Source: DATFQE01 sp963739085
GTDB taxonomy: Bacteria > Actinomycetota > Thermoleophilia > Gaiellales > Gaiellaceae
Assembly: GCA_963739085.1 (NCBI GenBank)
Contig: CAVTZA010000012.1
Coordinates: forward strand, 310,001-374,000
Length of the DNA stretch: 64,000 nucleotides
Reading direction: 5' to 3'
Position numbers and translations under genes: made by a program. Position 1 is the stretch's first letter; every line of letters starts with the position of its first letter. Under the pieces are notes generated by a model. It did no database searches. It worked only from the letters and a program-made list of their open reading frames with translations, and was not told where the DNA came from. Of this stretch, positions 61,092-64,000 are shown piece after piece.

Positions 61092-61954
61092 GCCGCGAGT
61101 GCCGCGTGCATCCGCGCGAGCGCCTGAGCTTCCAGCTGGCGCACGCGCTCCCGGGTCAGATCGAGCTCGCGCCCGATCGCCTCCAGCGTCCAGGGATCGC
61201 CCTGGAACCCGAAGCGCAGCTCCAGGATCCGGCGCTCGCGCTCGGGCAGGTCCTCGAGGGCGCGCCGCACTCCTTCGCGGCGAAGTGCTTCTTCCGCCTC
61301 GTCCAGGGGGTCGACGGCCTCTTCGTCGGGCAGCAGCTCGCCCAGCTCGCTCTCCTCATCGGCGCCGGTGCGCTGGTTCAGCGAGAGGGCGGTGCGAGCG
61401 GCGCCGAGCGCCTCGAGCACGTGCCGCTTCGGGATCCCGGTCGCCTCGGCGAGCTCGTCGGGCGTCGGCTCCCTGCCCAGCTCGGTCTCGAGCATGCGGG
61501 CGGCGCGTGCCAGCTTCTGCCTGCGCTCGACGACGTGTACGGGCACGCGGATGGTGTGCGCGTGGTTGGCGACCGCGCGCTGCACCGACTGGCGGATCCA
61601 CCACGTGGCATAGGTCGAGAACTTGAACCCTCGGCGCCAGTCGAACTTCTCGACCGCCCGGTTGAGGCCCAGCGCGCCCTCCTGGATCAGGTCCAGGAAC
61701 GGCACCGACAGGCCTCGGTAGTCCTTCGCGATCGAGACGACCAGGCGCAGGTTCGCCTCGATCATCCTCCGCTTCGCGACCGGGTCGCCGCGCTCGATGC
61801 GCTTCGCGAGCACGACCTCCTCGGACGCGGTCAGCAGCCGATGCCGGCCGATGCCGGCGAGGAAGAGCTGCAGCGTGTCCGACTCGCCCGCCGGCTCGCG
61901 GTGCGACTCCTCTGCGAGAGCCGCGCTCGAGATCGTCGATCGGCGGTAGGGCAT
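61088..61954 (-). CDS. Sigma-70 family RNA polymerase sigma factor (RpoD/SigB-like)
   Basis: This 288-aa sigma factor has region 1.2 (DTLQLFLAGIGRHRLLTASE), region 2 with RNLRLVVSIAK-like ANLRLVVSIAKDYRGLSVPF, DLIQEGALGLNRAVEKFDWR and STYATWWIRQSVQRAV, region 3 (PVHVVERRQKLARAARMLE) and region 4 helix-turn-helix (LEAIGRELDLTRERVRQLEA). The missing long N-terminal region 1.1 suggests an alternative or second primary-like factor. ATG 61954 matches the start of conserved sequence. Co-transcription with an exporter pair is unusual. Confidence 0.92.
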   Translation of the reverse strand: MPYRRSTISSAALAEESHREPAGESDTLQLFLAGIGRHRLLTASEEVVLAKRIERGDPVAKRRMIEANLRLVVSIAKDYRGLSVPFLDLIQEGALGLNRAVEKFDWRRGFKFSTYATWWIRQSVQRAVANHAHTIRVPVHVVERRQKLARAARMLETELGREPTPDELAEATGIPKRHVLEALGAARTALSLNQRTGADEESELGELLPDEEAVDPLDEAEEALRREGVRRALEDLPERERRILELRFGFQGDPWTLEAIGRELDLTRERVRQLEAQALARMHAALAA

Positions 61955-62113
61955 GACCGTGCCAAGTCTGGTACGGACAGTGCTCCGGTTTGATCGACCG
62001 GCGGGAGGATCGTCGCGTCGACCGTGTCCGCCGATCGGACGAGTTCGTACTCCTCCCAATCGCCGGCGATCGGCTGAGCCTCCCGCCGCCGACACGCGAG
62101 ACTCAACCCGACG

Positions 62114-62131
62114 ATCGTCCGAGCGGACGAT
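62114..62131. promoter_or_regulatory. Inverted repeat ATCGTCCG-AG-CGGACGAT
   Basis: Perfect 8-bp arms with a 2-bp spacer, 42 bp before ATG 62173, in the 218-bp divergent region between the sigma factor and the DUF6197-like gene. A related GTCCG...CGGAC repeat lies near 62027-62041. Both are operator candidates. Confidence 0.5.
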
Positions 62132-62172
62132 GCTCAGCGGGTGCGGCGCCCGGCACGCTGGATGCCAGCGCC

Positions 62173-62568
62173 ATGTCCGACACCAGGTCAGCCGCGACGA
62201 CCTCATCACCGACCCACCAATCGCCTCCGAGCGCCGAGCAGCTGCTCAACCGAGCTGCCGAGCTGATCGCCTCGGGGTGGTCGCAGAACGCGCTCGCGCG
62301 CGACGACCGCGGCCGCCAGGTCGAGCCGTGGAGCGAGCAGGCCCGCCGCTGGTCGCCGCTGGGAGCGCTCACCCGCGTCTGGCACGACGGCCGCGGCGAC
62401 GAGCTCGAGGTCTTCGAGGCCGCCTACGCGGCGCTGGCCATCGCCACGGGCGGCCGGCCGGAGGAATGGAACGACGCCCGCTGGCGCTCGAAGCGCCACG
62501 TCCTCAGGGCGTTCTCCCGCGCGCGCGACTACCTGCCGGGGGTCTGGCAGCACCTGGACGCGGGTTAA
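62173..62568 (+). CDS. DUF6197-like protein
   Basis: This 131-aa protein reads AEQLLNRAAELIASGWSQNA (about 21-40), LARDDRGRQVEPWSEQARRW, and WNDARWRSKRHVLRAFSRAR (about 99-118). This pattern, with Gly-Trp and Trp-Asn-Asp segments, matches actinobacterial DUF6197 proteins as far as recalled; their function is unknown. It is divergent from the sigma factor gene. Confidence 0.65.
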   Translation: MSDTRSAATTSSPTHQSPPSAEQLLNRAAELIASGWSQNALARDDRGRQVEPWSEQARRWSPLGALTRVWHDGRGDELEVFEAAYAALAIATGGRPEEWNDARWRSKRHVLRAFSRARDYLPGVWQHLDAG

Positions 62569-62577
62569 GCCCCGCCG

Positions 62578-63195
62578 CTACAGGCCCGCGGGGAATGCGT
62601 AGCTCGCAGGCAGCGGCCGCGCGAGCTGCTTCGGCGTCCCGTACGCCAGGACGATCTCCTGGTGCGGCGCGAGCACGATCTTGCCGGGATCGCCGTCGAC
62701 GGGCTTCCCGTCCACGAAGGCCTTCAGCTCCTTCCCGCCGCCGGCGGTGTAGCCGCCGAGGTGCGACGCGTCGAGCCGCACGCCCCACACGCCGAAGAAC
62801 TCGCCGAGCGTGAACTTGCGGACGGTCGGAGACTCGACGTGCATGACGCCGCTCTCGTCGTGCGTGTGCAGCGGCGAGATGAACCGGTAGTCCGGGTCGA
62901 TGCCGATCCCGGCCGGGACGACCACATGCTTGCCGTCGACGAAGATGTCGAGGTGCTGGTGGATGTGGAGGGCCGTTCCCTCGACTCCGAGCGCCGGCAG
63001 CTTGAGCGCGGCGAGCCGTGCGCCCAGGAGTCCTGCATTCTGCGGCCAGGGCGCCGGGCCGTTCAGCTGGCCCGGGAGGTTCGAGGGCACCGCGGTCGCG
63101 TTGGACGAGCCGGGCTGGCCGAACGCGAACGCGACCGCGGCGAGCGCCACGACGAGCGTGACGCCCGCAAGAACCGCGTAGCGACGCCGGCTCAA
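62578..63195 (-). CDS. Secreted or membrane-anchored His-rich protein, unknown function
   Basis: This 205-aa protein has an N-terminal membrane helix or signal (RRRYAVLAGVTLVVALAAVAFAF) and a domain with two His clusters, ALHIHQHLDIFVDGK (about 90-104) and SPLHTHDESGVMHVESP (about 126-142), spaced like a beta-barrel metal site. The C-terminal part resembles a ubiquitin-like strand pattern (KELKAFVDGKPV). Metal binding outside the membrane is inferred. TTG 63195 fits the signal sequence; no ATG alternative. Confidence 0.7.
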   Translation of the reverse strand: MSRRRYAVLAGVTLVVALAAVAFAFGQPGSSNATAVPSNLPGQLNGPAPWPQNAGLLGARLAALKLPALGVEGTALHIHQHLDIFVDGKHVVVPAGIGIDPDYRFISPLHTHDESGVMHVESPTVRKFTLGEFFGVWGVRLDASHLGGYTAGGGKELKAFVDGKPVDGDPGKIVLAPHQEIVLAYGTPKQLARPLPASYAFPAGL

Positions 63196-63255
63196 GGCCG
63201 CTCCGCGGTCCTCACGGGCGCATCGATACGGTCTGCGACGCCGACGCTCACTCTC

Positions 63256-64000
63256 TCAGCGCGATGGTCGCCCCGCGTGCGTCTCCGCAACATCGGTCGA
63301 ACGGACGAGGCGGCGGCCCAAGCCGCCGGACGACCGGACGACGGTTCGCTCCAAGCGCGTCACCAGGACGAGGGCGAGGACGGCCACGACGCCCCCGACC
63401 GCCACGTCGAGGACGTAGTGGTTGGCGGTCGCCACCACCGAGAACGCCATCGCCGCCGGTATGAAAACGGCGAAAACGTAGGCAGCTCGTCGTCGCCCGG
63501 CCTGCCAGACGGCGTATCCGACCAGCAGGCTCCAGCCGAAGTGGAGACTGGGCATGGCCGCGTACCGGTTGGTCAGCCCGAGCGGCTGCATCGTGCGGTA
63601 CCAGCCCGCTCCGCGTCGGATCGTGTCCGTCAGCTGGGGGTCGACCAGGCGCGGCGGCGCCACCGGCAGCAAGGCGAAGAAGGCGAAGCCGATCAGGCCC
63701 GAGACGAAGACCGAGTTCCGCAGCAGCGCGTACTCATCGCGATGGCGTGCGTAGAGCAGCACCGCTGTCCCCGCCAGCACCGGCCAGAAGCCCCAGATGT
63801 AGTCCCAGTTCACGAGCGTCGTCAGCCACCGGTGCGCGAGCACCGGAGATTGCAGTGCGCCCTCCCAGTCGAGGTGGAGCGCGCGCTCGACGTGAAGGAG
63901 CCTCCGCCCGTTCTCGTCGGCCCTGTGGCGACTCCCCTCCGTGAGCACGCGCACGCCGGCGTAGACCAGCGCCGCGAAGAGGATGACCGTGCTCTCGCGC
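63256..64000 (-). CDS. PAP2-family membrane phosphatase (Aur1/inositol-phosphotransferase-like), N-terminus beyond window
   Basis: The frame is open to the window edge, so the N-terminus is missing; 248 codons are visible. It has the PAP2 motifs NRYAAMPSLHFGWSLLVGYA (C2, with the catalytic Ser-Leu-His) and VVATANHYVLDVAVGG (C3, nucleophile His and Asp), with five or more membrane helices. Relatives dephosphorylate isoprenoid or lipid phosphates, or transfer inositol phosphate to lipids. The apparent GTG at 63954 is internal. Confidence 0.85.
   Translation of the reverse strand, partial: RESTVILFAALVYAGVRVLTEGSRHRADENGRRLLHVERALHLDWEGALQSPVLAHRWLTTLVNWDYIWGFWPVLAGTAVLLYARHRDEYALLRNSVFVSGLIGFAFFALLPVAPPRLVDPQLTDTIRRGAGWYRTMQPLGLTNRYAAMPSLHFGWSLLVGYAVWQAGRRRAAYVFAVFIPAAMAFSVVATANHYVLDVAVGGVVAVLALVLVTRLERTVVRSSGGLGRRLVRSTDVAETHAGRPSR

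Overview
The window is high-GC DNA that looks like a chromosome segment of an actinomycete-type bacterium, most plausibly a deep-branching lineage such as Thermoleophilia. That placement is inferred from gene content: many acyl-CoA dehydrogenases, F420-type luciferase-like oxidoreductases, an RsbA-type MEDS/HATPase anti-sigma protein, a BTAD regulator, an R2-like oxidase, and many GTG/TTG starts behind TAnnnT boxes that suggest leaderless mRNAs. No tRNA, rRNA, CRISPR array, prophage or transposase gene was seen. No stretch longer than 300 bases lacks a gene or a described element.

Layout. 1-8051: an AidB-like acyl-CoA dehydrogenase diverges from an operon with a two-part acyl-CoA dehydrogenase, an R2lox, two SDRs, an acyl-CoA ligase, a quinone-reductase-like enzyme and a thioesterase. 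8380-8783: a small orphan gene between two copies of a 19-23 bp palindrome. 8798-14671: an ACAD10/11-type dehydrogenase and a CurA-like reductase face an operon of a luciferase-like enzyme, an SDR, an APH-type kinase, a DUF6285-like partner and a histidine phosphatase. This set resembles 4-hydroxyacyl-CoA (levulinate, Lva) catabolism. 14655-15735: a TetR gene and a VOC gene with shared operators. 15901-26650 (minus strand): haloalkane-dehalogenase-like hydrolase, LytM/M23-fold protein, alpha/beta hydrolase, thiolase, acyl-CoA dehydrogenase, LIV-type ABC importer and a TetR regulator.

26684-32167: MBL hydrolase, a broken secreted protein, a YdcF-like protein, a thioesterase, a flavin hydroxyacid oxidase and a luciferase-like enzyme. 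32164-40791: a tryptophan/anthranilate cluster. Tryptophan dioxygenase and a kynureninase-like enzyme would make anthranilate; a benzoate/anthranilate-CoA ligase activates it; a fused monooxygenase/reductase dearomatises it; SDR, enoyl-CoA hydratase, RidA and acyl-CoA dehydrogenase would complete a beta-oxidation-like route. 40788-50600: an intact paralogue of the broken secreted protein, the anti-sigma gene, a compact five-gene minus-strand operon (amidohydrolase, phosphoesterase, membrane protein, HELLE-motif protein, 54-aa acidic protein), a divergent BTAD regulator and small membrane proteins. 50688-64000: a luxR remnant, a GH3 beta-glucosidase, a peptide-type ABC importer, a drug/antibiotic-type ABC exporter, a primary-like sigma factor, and three envelope or unknown genes.

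The most unusual signal is a family of four 166-170 bp structured elements (18553, 25055, 39480, 43067). They share a core, but each has its own long outer helix, and all eleven deviations from perfect pairing are G-U/G-T wobbles on the plus strand. Many genes also carry apparent single-base indels, which look like consensus errors in the assembly and should be borne in mind when reading the frames.
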